Assembly (NCBI RefSeq): GCF_003383615.1
Contig: NZ_QNUL01000003.1
Span: forward strand, 62,001-126,000
Origin: Dyadobacter luteus
GTDB lineage: Bacteria; Bacteroidota; Bacteroidia; Cytophagales; Spirosomataceae
Length of the DNA stretch: 64,000 nucleotides
Reading direction: 5' to 3'
This document shows, piece after piece, positions 43,834-51,002 of this stretch (its first letter is position 1; every line of letters begins with the position of its first letter). The translations under genes and the position numbers were made by a program. The notes beneath the pieces were generated by a model that ran no database searches, was not told where the DNA came from, and worked only from the letters and a program-made list of their open reading frames with translations.

Positions 43834-45090
43834 ATGCTCAAAACCACTCAAAATATCGTCCTCCTCTTATGTCTGTGGTTAACAGCAGGGCTTGCCACGC
43901 AATTACTGGCTGGCACGATCCGGGTGGGAAAAATGCGTGCAATAAAGAGCATACGTACAGGCATTGGCATTGCAAAATCAGGTGACACAGTTTTGGTGGA
44001 CAAAGGCCTGTATCGAGAAGGAAACATTATCATTGATAAACCTATCCATCTGACCGGCATGCAGCGACCGGTACTCGACGGACAGAATAAATATGAAATC
44101 ATATCCATCAAATCAGATCATGTAACTGTAGACGGCTTTGTTGTAAAAGCATCCGGCCAGTCATCCATGCAGGATATTGCCGGGATCAGGATTTATAACA
44201 AACGTGATGTTACAATCAAAAACAATATACTGGAAGACAACTTTTTCGGCATATATCTACAGCAAGCGCACAATTGCCTGATTACGGGCAATAAACTCAG
44301 AGCTCACGGAAAAGCTGAACATCTGATTGGCAATGGTATTCATAGCTGGAAAAGCGATAGTCTGACCATCAAGGGCAACCGCATAGAAGGTCACCGGGAC
44401 GGTATCTATCTGGAATTCACCACCAACACTCAGGTCCGGCAGAATACAAGTCATGGTAATCTGCGGTACGGTCTGCACTTCATGTTTGCACATCATAATA
44501 CCTATACACACAATACATTCAGTAGCAACGGGGCAGGCGTGGCAGTGATGTACACGCACCATGTACATATGAAAAACAACATTTTCAAAGACAACTGGGG
44601 CGATTCGGCATACGGTATTTTACTCAAAGAAATCTCAGACAGCGATATTGAAAATAACCGTTTTGAGGCCAATACATCGGCCATATTTATGGAGGGCGCC
44701 TCCCGGGTACGTATCAAAAACAACATTTTCAATGCGAATGGGTGGGCGTTAAAAATTCAGGCAAGTTGTATGGAAAATCAAATTGAGAAGAATAATTTCC
44801 TCGGCAACACCTTCGATGTAGCGACAAACAGCTCACTGGTGCTCAACACTTTCGATTCCAATTACTGGGATAAATATGAAGGTTACGATTTAGACAAGAA
44901 TGGTATCGGAGATATTCCCTACCGACCGGTAAGCTTGTATTCGATGATTGTAGAGCGCTTCCCTCCTGCCATGATCCTTTTCAGAAGTTTCATGGTCACA
45001 CTTCTGGACCGAACTGAAAAAATGATTCCCGGCATGACGCCCGAACAACTCAAAGACTCAACTCCTGCGATGAAACCTGTGCAACTATGA
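43834..45090 (+). CDS. nosD: NosD periplasmic copper-assembly protein
   Basis: A 418-residue exported protein (signal LLLCLWLTAGLATQLLAG) with a right-handed beta-helix of carbohydrate-binding/CASH-type repeats. Coils such as ITGNKLRAHG, IKGNRIEGHRDGIYLEFT and NIFKDNWGDSAYGILLKE are evident. NosD works with the NosFY transporter in assembly of the CuZ sulfide site of NosZ. It overlaps nosF by 4 bp. Confidence 0.95.
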   Translation: MLKTTQNIVLLLCLWLTAGLATQLLAGTIRVGKMRAIKSIRTGIGIAKSGDTVLVDKGLYREGNIIIDKPIHLTGMQRPVLDGQNKYEIISIKSDHVTVDGFVVKASGQSSMQDIAGIRIYNKRDVTIKNNILEDNFFGIYLQQAHNCLITGNKLRAHGKAEHLIGNGIHSWKSDSLTIKGNRIEGHRDGIYLEFTTNTQVRQNTSHGNLRYGLHFMFAHHNTYTHNTFSSNGAGVAVMYTHHVHMKNNIFKDNWGDSAYGILLKEISDSDIENNRFEANTSAIFMEGASRVRIKNNIFNANGWALKIQASCMENQIEKNNFLGNTFDVATNSSLVLNTFDSNYWDKYEGYDLDKNGIGDIPYRPVSLYSMIVERFPPAMILFRSFMVTLLDRTEKMIPGMTPEQLKDSTPAMKPVQL

Positions 45091-45845
45091 TTTCTGTAAA
45101 AAATATTTCTAAACGTTTCGGCAAATTTCAAGCCCTGGATGACATTTCCTTCCAATGTGAAAGAGGCCAATGTATTGCGCTGATCGGCTCTAACGGAAGC
45201 GGTAAAACGACAATCATCAAAACCATATTAGGTATGGTCATTCCAGATAAAGGTATAATCGAATTTGAAGGAAAAAGCATTGCAAATGACTGGACTTACC
45301 GTAACGACATTGGTTACATGCCACAAATCGGCCGTTATCCTGAAAATATGACCATCGGTCAGGTGTTGGACATGATCAGTGACATCCGTAAAATACCTGA
45401 AAAAAGCCTGGATCAGGAACTTTACGAAGCATTCAGGATCGGGAATTTGCTGAACAAAAAAATGGGCACGCTTTCCGGCGGAACCCGGCAAAAAGTCAGT
45501 GCCTGTCTGGCATTTATGTTCAACTCGAAGGTGTTGATTCTGGACGAACCTTCGGCAGGTCTGGATCCTATCTCTTCTGAAATTCTAAGAGACAAAATTC
45601 TCTCTGAAAAGAAGAAAAACAAACTGGTTATCATCACTTCTCATATTCTGAGCGAACTGGATGATCTGGTCACGAATATAATTTATGTGCAGGATGGCAA
45701 CATCAGGTTTCACGAGTCCATACACGCATTGCAAAGAGAAACAGGAGAGGAAAAACTATCACGTGTGATTACGAGCATGCTTCGCCAGGAAGATGCAAAG
45801 CAAAACGGGGTTCAGCCAAAAGCATTAAAAGATCAATGGTTATGA
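45087..45845 (+). CDS. nosF: NosF ABC transporter ATPase
   Basis: A 252-residue ATPase: Walker A GSNGSGKTT, signature LSGGTRQK, Walker B VLILDEPSAGLDP and the His switch TSHILSEL. It energises NosY during maturation of the CuZ centre. Its ATG overlaps the nosD stop (ATGA) and its stop overlaps the preferred nosY start in the same way, so translation is coupled. Confidence 0.95.
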   Translation: MISVKNISKRFGKFQALDDISFQCERGQCIALIGSNGSGKTTIIKTILGMVIPDKGIIEFEGKSIANDWTYRNDIGYMPQIGRYPENMTIGQVLDMISDIRKIPEKSLDQELYEAFRIGNLLNKKMGTLSGGTRQKVSACLAFMFNSKVLILDEPSAGLDPISSEILRDKILSEKKKNKLVIITSHILSELDDLVTNIIYVQDGNIRFHESIHALQRETGEEKLSRVITSMLRQEDAKQNGVQPKALKDQWL

Positions 45846-46609
45846 AAAAGATGATTAAATACATCGTTGCAGATATTCTGCAAAGCCGCATTATGATTGC
45901 CTACACGATCATTCTGCTGGTCATATCATTCTCTGTTTTCGCGATTGAAGACAACCCCGCCAAAGGCATATTGAGCCTTCTGAACATAATTCTGTTTATT
46001 GTCCCTTTGGTAAGTATCATATTTTCAACCATATATATCTATAACAGCAGTGAGTTCATAGAACTGCTCGTCAGCCAGCCGTTACAAAGAAACGCTATCT
46101 GGCTCAGTATGTTCGCGGGTTTATCCTTATCGCTAAGCCTTGCTTTTTTACTTGGATCAGGTATTGTGATCCTTGTCTATGCCTGGTCGGCTACCGGGTT
46201 TATCATGCTTGCTTCGGGAATATTGCTGTCCAACGTGTTTGTCGCTGTCTCGCTTCTGGCATCTGTACGTATCCGCGACAAAGCCAGGGGAATCGGTGCT
46301 GCAATCATGCTCTGGCTCTATTTCGCTATGCTGTTTGATACCCTTGTACTTTTTCTTCTGCTCCAATTTTCAGACTACCCCATCGAAAACAGCGTAGTAG
46401 CACTTACAGCTCTAAACCCTATCGACCTGAGCCGCGTGCTTATTCTGCTACGCATTGACGTGTCCGCCATGATGGGATATACAGGAGCTATTTTCCGTGA
46501 TTTTTTTGGCAGTACCAGTGGTATGCTCATCGCACTAGCCATGATGCTGACCTGGATCGGCTTGCCCGCTTACATTTCCACTGCCCGGTTCAGAAGTAAA
46601 GACCTTTAA
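45842..46609 (+). CDS. nosY: NosY ABC transporter permease
   Basis: About 255 residues with six hydrophobic helices (IMIAYTIILLVISFSVFAI, LLNIILFIVPLVSIIFSTIY, and others), typical of the ABC-2-type NosY. LVSQPLQRNAIWLS after TM2 is a conserved family stretch. I prefer the ATG at 45842, which overlaps the nosF stop by 4 bp, to the ATG two codons earlier. It pairs with NosF and acts with NosD in NosZ maturation. Confidence 0.93.
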   Translation: MKKMIKYIVADILQSRIMIAYTIILLVISFSVFAIEDNPAKGILSLLNIILFIVPLVSIIFSTIYIYNSSEFIELLVSQPLQRNAIWLSMFAGLSLSLSLAFLLGSGIVILVYAWSATGFIMLASGILLSNVFVAVSLLASVRIRDKARGIGAAIMLWLYFAMLFDTLVLFLLLQFSDYPIENSVVALTALNPIDLSRVLILLRIDVSAMMGYTGAIFRDFFGSTSGMLIALAMMLTWIGLPAYISTARFRSKDL

Positions 46610-46655
46610 AACAACTACATATTTCAATTAACCATTCACTTTTAATTTTCATACC

Positions 46656-47612
46656 ATGCAAACCATACCCACCATTGATGTAACAGTTATTGAGCCAAGA
46701 CTGAAACACCCAACCATCTTCCAGAATTTTGATGCGCTTAGCGGCGGTGAAGCATTTATCATCTTTAACGATCATGATCCCAAACCGCTCTATTATCAAC
46801 TTCTCGGAGAAAGAGGAGATATCTTTACCTGGGAATATCTTCAGCAGGGTCCCGAATACTGGCAGGTTAAGATTGAGAAAAAAGCCGCTTCATTAACAGA
46901 ACAGACCGTCGGGCAAATTGCTTCGCAGGACATCAGAAAGGCCGATGCTTTCAAGAAACTCGGAATTGATTTTTGCTGTGGTGGCAAAAAGAAACTGAAA
47001 GATGCACTACGGGATGCAGGAGTGACAGAACAGCAATTGCAACAGGCGCTGGATGAAAGCGCCCAACTACCGGCTACTCAGTTACCCCTGAATTTCAGCA
47101 GCTGGCAACCTGCTTTCCTGGCTGACTATATCACCAACGTCCACCATAGTTATGTACGCGAAAGCGGGCCAATCATTGCCGGCCTGGCCAATAAGGTTGC
47201 CAATCGCCATGGCGATCATCATCCCGAGCTCTTCGCGCTTGCAGAGCAGGTTCATTTGCTACTCTCAGATCTTTACAAACATTTGGTGAAAGAGGAAACA
47301 ATTTTGTTCCCCGCTATCAAAGCACTGGCTTCAGCTAAAAATGCGGGGGATCTGCAGGATGTAATCAGTGTTAGTTCAGCTATTGAACTCATGGAGGCCG
47401 AACACGAATCAGCGGGTGATGATCTGAGAAATCTGCGCAAGATCAGTAATCAATACCAGTTGCCACAAGGGGCATGTAATTCATACACCTATTTGTTCGA
47501 AAAGCTGAAAGAATTTGAAAATGACCTCTTTAATCACATTCACCTGGAAAACAATATTCTGTTCCCGAAAGCACTCAAAATCCAGCAGCAAACACTCAGC
47601 GCAGTAGCCTGA
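46656..47612 (+). CDS. DUF2249-ScdA/RIC di-iron repair protein
   Basis: A 318-residue fusion of three domains. Residues 5-75 are a DUF2249 domain (RLKHPTIFQNFDALSGGEAF and QLLGERGDIFTWEYLQQGPE). About 85-135 is the ScdA_N/DUF542 domain with its CCGG motif (KKLGIDFCCGGKKKL). About 150-305 is a hemerythrin-like domain whose likely iron ligands are in VHHSY, HHPELF, HLVKEE, EHESAGDD and HIHLENN. RIC/YtfE/ScdA proteins repair iron-sulfur clusters damaged by nitric oxide, and some release NO. It follows nosY by 46 bp, consistent with protection during denitrification-type metabolism. Confidence 0.9.
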   Translation: MQTIPTIDVTVIEPRLKHPTIFQNFDALSGGEAFIIFNDHDPKPLYYQLLGERGDIFTWEYLQQGPEYWQVKIEKKAASLTEQTVGQIASQDIRKADAFKKLGIDFCCGGKKKLKDALRDAGVTEQQLQQALDESAQLPATQLPLNFSSWQPAFLADYITNVHHSYVRESGPIIAGLANKVANRHGDHHPELFALAEQVHLLLSDLYKHLVKEETILFPAIKALASAKNAGDLQDVISVSSAIELMEAEHESAGDDLRNLRKISNQYQLPQGACNSYTYLFEKLKEFENDLFNHIHLENNILFPKALKIQQQTLSAVA

Positions 47613-47631
47613 TCATCCAAGCCGAATCACC

Positions 47632-48456
47632 ATGGTCACCATCACCAATCGTACCAGGATCTCAGAGATCATCAAAGCCAATCCGGATAGCATTGACGTT
47701 ATCGCGGCAATAGCCAAACCGCTTCAAAAACTAAAAAATCCCCTGCTCCGGAAAATTATGGCGCCAAGGGTTACCCTGGAAGAAGCAGCTTCTATTGGTG
47801 GTTGTGACCCTGGTGATATCATCGGCGCACTGATCCCGCTGGGATTTAAACACATACCATTTAATACAGAAAATGATATGAATGAAGAAGAAAAGAAACC
47901 TAAGTGGCTTTTATCTGTACCACAGGACATGATTACGGAATTGGACGTACGGCCTGTCATTGAGCACGGGCAGGATCCCCTTAAGCAAATCATTGAAAAA
48001 TTCGGAGCATTGCGCGACGGACAGATATTATGCATTATCAATTCCTTTGTACCCTATCCGCTCATCAATTTACTGTCAAAACAGTCTCTGACCTATACAG
48101 AACAGAGTGAGGAAGCATCCACGCATTACACCTGGTTTCTGAAAAGGCAGAGACATGAAGATGTTCAGGAAACCTCAGTTGCAGGTATTCACATGGAGGA
48201 TGAAGATTCATTTGGAAGAATCCTGTCCAATTTCGATGAAAAACAGCTTGTACGAATTGATGTCCGCTCATTGCCCATGCCTGAGCCCATGCAGGTTATT
48301 TTGCAGGAACTGAAATCTCTGCCTTCTGGTCATGCGCTTTACGTCTACCATAAAAAGGTTCCCGTTTACCTGCTGGAGGAGATTCGTCATGAAACTTTCA
48401 CCATTCACATTCTGGACTTGGGTGTTGGTGAAGTGAGGCTTTTAATTTATAAATGA
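47632..48456 (+). CDS. DUF1858 protein with two DUF2249 domains
   Basis: A 274-residue soluble protein. Residues 5-65 form a DUF1858-like domain (RISEIIKANPDSIDVIAAIA, with VTLEEAASIGGCDPGDI). Two DUF2249 domains follow, at about 95-170 (ITELDVRPVIEHGQDPLKQI) and 200-270 (LVRIDVRSLPMPEPMQVILQ). DUF2249 is a TusA-like two-layer fold of unknown function, recurrent in denitrification loci. It lies 19 bp after the RIC gene. A role in sulfur or NO chemistry is inferred only. Confidence 0.75.
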   Translation: MVTITNRTRISEIIKANPDSIDVIAAIAKPLQKLKNPLLRKIMAPRVTLEEAASIGGCDPGDIIGALIPLGFKHIPFNTENDMNEEEKKPKWLLSVPQDMITELDVRPVIEHGQDPLKQIIEKFGALRDGQILCIINSFVPYPLINLLSKQSLTYTEQSEEASTHYTWFLKRQRHEDVQETSVAGIHMEDEDSFGRILSNFDEKQLVRIDVRSLPMPEPMQVILQELKSLPSGHALYVYHKKVPVYLLEEIRHETFTIHILDLGVGEVRLLIYK

Positions 48457-48468
48457 GGCCCCTGCAAA

Positions 48469-49743
48469 ATGGACAATATACATATCAGTAAAGCTCCACC
48501 TTTGCGCGTCGTTATTCCTTTCTACGCTACAGGCGCTTTATTTTTCCTGATTTTCAATATAATGCTACTGATAAGTGCCAATGACCTGATGGGGCATTAT
48601 TTCAGTCCCCATCTTCTGGCCATTGTACATACCGCTGTGTTGGGCTGGGGAACCATGGTTATTTTCGGCGCAGCCTATGAGCTGTTGCCGGTGCTTTGTG
48701 AAAACAGGTTATACAGCGATCGCCTCGCTATGGCCTCCTACGTCTTCCTATTAATCGGTATTGTGCAACTGGTTCCGGCGTTCTGGTTGTTCCGGGCAGG
48801 TTCACTCATGATTGCCGGAGGTGGCTGCGTGTTTATTGCGGTGTTTTTTTATGTAATAAATGTAATGCTCACTGCGGGAAATTGCCAGGATCATTCTCTG
48901 CATCAGAAATTCCTGGTTAGCTCTGCGTTATGGTTATTGTTAACAGTTACACTAGGACTTTGTCTGGCTATCAATTTACGGTATCCGTTCATGAGTCGCA
49001 ACCATCTTGATATCATGAAGCTGCATGCACATGCAGGAATAGCAGGATGGTTTTTACAACTGATTACCGGTGTCAGTGTCAAGCTGGTGCCCATGTTTCT
49101 GGTCGCTAAAGCTACTAAAACAAGGTGGATCAAGGCTGCATGGTTCTTTCAGAACGTCGGATTAATGGGATTGCTAATAGACGGGCATCTCAGCAATTCG
49201 TCCGGACGTGACATTTTATACGCAGCAATCTGCGGAACCGGCATAATATGCTGGATGTATTTTTTGAACGATGTCAGATTACACCGTATAAAAAAGCGGA
49301 TTGACTTTCCGATGAAGCTGACGATGTCGTCTAATTTCTTTTTGGTAGCAGCACTTATAATGATCCCGGTGGCGCATTACGGTTCTCAAACCAAATGGAC
49401 GATTGCATATGGCATTTTGCTTTTCATTGGCTGGATCTCTTCAATAATTATGGGGCAAACTTTCAAAACCCTTCCGTTTATTATCTGGAATGAGCATTAC
49501 AACTCGTTGACCGGGAAAGCCGATATCCCTTTGCCCGCTTCACTCTATGCTGAGATATTGCTTAAATACCAAAACTACTTTTACTTCATTTCGATGGCAG
49601 TTTTGCTTGCCGGGATACTTTCTGCACAAATTCTGATGATTCAGGTTGCGCTGCTTATGCTGATAGTGACAGCCCTGCTTTATGTAGCGAATGTATTTAA
49701 AATCATCCTTCACAAACCACTAAATAATCATGTACACCGATGA
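48469..49743 (+). CDS. 12-TM haem-copper-oxidase/NnrS-like membrane protein
   Basis: A 424-residue integral membrane protein with about 12 helices. It contains VHTAVLGWGTMVIFGAAYEL near residue 55 and KLHAHAGIAGWFLQLITGVS near residue 185; His next to Gly-Trp recalls haem-binding helices of the oxidase subunit I/NnrS superfamily. NnrS proteins are membrane haem proteins of nitric oxide metabolism. It starts 12 bp after the DUF1858/DUF2249 gene and overlaps the MIP18-type gene by 14 bp, so it is firmly part of this operon. Its activity cannot be assigned. Confidence 0.65.
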   Translation: MDNIHISKAPPLRVVIPFYATGALFFLIFNIMLLISANDLMGHYFSPHLLAIVHTAVLGWGTMVIFGAAYELLPVLCENRLYSDRLAMASYVFLLIGIVQLVPAFWLFRAGSLMIAGGGCVFIAVFFYVINVMLTAGNCQDHSLHQKFLVSSALWLLLTVTLGLCLAINLRYPFMSRNHLDIMKLHAHAGIAGWFLQLITGVSVKLVPMFLVAKATKTRWIKAAWFFQNVGLMGLLIDGHLSNSSGRDILYAAICGTGIICWMYFLNDVRLHRIKKRIDFPMKLTMSSNFFLVAALIMIPVAHYGSQTKWTIAYGILLFIGWISSIIMGQTFKTLPFIIWNEHYNSLTGKADIPLPASLYAEILLKYQNYFYFISMAVLLAGILSAQILMIQVALLMLIVTALLYVANVFKIILHKPLNNHVHR

Positions 49744-50056
49744 GAAATCCCATCCACATCAGCTAAGGCAAAATGCTATCGCTGCGCTAAAAAAAGTAAT
49801 TGATCCTGAACTTTTTGTCAATATTATTGACCTCGGGCTGGTCTACGAAATCCTCTTTAACGAAAAATCTGTGGAGGTGCTAATGACGCTCTCTACGCCG
49901 CATTGCCCGCTGGGTGATGCCATCAAAAATGGAGTATACAATGTTCTATCAGAAGTTTTCCCGGACAGAGAAATACAGGTGACATTGGTGTGGGAACCTG
50001 CCTGGAATCCCGATATGATGACCGGAGAGGGTCGTAAGGAACTCTTTGAAGGATAG
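49730..50056 (+). CDS. MIP18/DUF59 iron-sulfur assembly protein (SufT/PaaD-like)
   Basis: A 108-residue protein of the MIP18 family: AALKKVIDPELFVNIIDLGL followed by VYEI, MTLSTPHCPLGDAI with the conserved Cys, and VTLVWEPAWNPDMM. Members help to load or mature iron-sulfur proteins, and the PaaD-like group acts with specific oxygenases. It overlaps the preceding membrane-protein gene by 14 bp and ends the nos island. Its client is unknown; together with the RIC protein it suggests a cluster repair/assembly task under NO stress. Confidence 0.85.
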   Translation: MYTDEKSHPHQLRQNAIAALKKVIDPELFVNIIDLGLVYEILFNEKSVEVLMTLSTPHCPLGDAIKNGVYNVLSEVFPDREIQVTLVWEPAWNPDMMTGEGRKELFEG

Positions 50057-50081
50057 TCAGTGCTGCAACACCGGCTAAATA

Positions 50082-50711
50082 TCAGGACGCAGACTGGTCG
50101 AAATAGGTATTGAGCTCGATAATGTTGCTGATGCCCAACTTCTTAAAAACCTTCGACTTATGGTTACTTACTGCAGGTGAAGATATATTCACCATTTCTC
50201 CGATTGACTTGATCGACATGCCTTTTACAAGAAGTCTGGCAATTTCGTATTCCTTCTCTGAAAGAATATCCATCACATTTTCTGACTTTTGTGGATTAAC
50301 AAGTTGCTCAAAAGAGCTTTCAAACAAGGATGGACTCATGTATATCCTGTTCTTGATGACCAGATCCAGAGCAAACTTAAATTCTTCGATCGGAGCATTT
50401 TTAGGAATAAACCCGCTTGCGCCTGCTTTCAGAAAAGGAATACCATAGTACTTCTCTTCATAATCGGAGCAAATAAGAATAGGAAGATCATGCTGCTTTT
50501 TTCTTATCAGATCGACCATGTCCATTCTGTCGCCGTTCGGTATGCCTACGTCCATAATCAGGAGATCAAAACTCTCCTTTTCCAGCGTACTCAGCGTTAC
50601 GTTGAAATCGCCTGTGACATGTACCTCCACATCCTGCAGGCAACTTTTCAATAGACTTTCTATGCCGAGAATGATGAGCGGATGGTCCTCGGCAATCAAA
50701 ATACGTTTCAT
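50082..50711 (-). CDS. NarL/LuxR-family response regulator
   Basis: About 209 residues. The receiver has the acidic patch AEDHP and phospho-acceptor Asp in LLIMDVGIP, though the usual Thr is Ser in ILICSDYEE. The C-terminal LuxR HTH (SEKEYEIARLLVKGMSIKSI, then SSPAVSNHKSKVFKKLG) binds DNA. No kinase is next to it. It converges on the end of the nos island. I use the ATG at 50711 (MKRILIAEDHP); the frame extends two codons to a TTG. Confidence 0.9.
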   Translation of the reverse strand: MKRILIAEDHPLIILGIESLLKSCLQDVEVHVTGDFNVTLSTLEKESFDLLIMDVGIPNGDRMDMVDLIRKKQHDLPILICSDYEEKYYGIPFLKAGASGFIPKNAPIEEFKFALDLVIKNRIYMSPSLFESSFEQLVNPQKSENVMDILSEKEYEIARLLVKGMSIKSIGEMVNISSPAVSNHKSKVFKKLGISNIIELNTYFDQSAS

Positions 50712-50742
50712 TTTCAAATATCAAATAAGCTAAACTCCAAGG

Positions 50743-50750
50743 CAAATATA
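50743..50750 (-). promoter_or_regulatory. -7 promoter element of the narL-type gene
   Basis: TATATTTG on the minus strand, an exact TAnnTTTG match about 31 bp before the start codon. No clear -33 element. Confidence 0.45.
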
Positions 50751-51002
50751 GTACTCAGCGTATAAGGTATAAGCATATATAGTAAAATTATTCGACAAAG
50801 AAGTAAAAAAGTTTGATTTTATAGAAATAAATCTACAACAGTATACTAAAATGTTGTATAAAATTAAGATTGTTAGTAAACTACAAAAATTTTTTAACGA
50901 GTAATACCAAAGCTTTATCTACACTAAGCAGCTAAAACAAGAACGTATGTTATATCTTCGAGATTATTTTCTTTCAATAAATTTTTGCGAACTTCCACTT
51001 GT
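50751..51002. other. AT-rich intergenic region before the GH78 gene
   Basis: About 250 bp, strongly AT-rich, between divergent genes. It should contain the promoter of the rhamnosidase gene, but no clean TAnnTTTG element was found on the plus strand. No coding frame of note. Confidence 0.4.
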
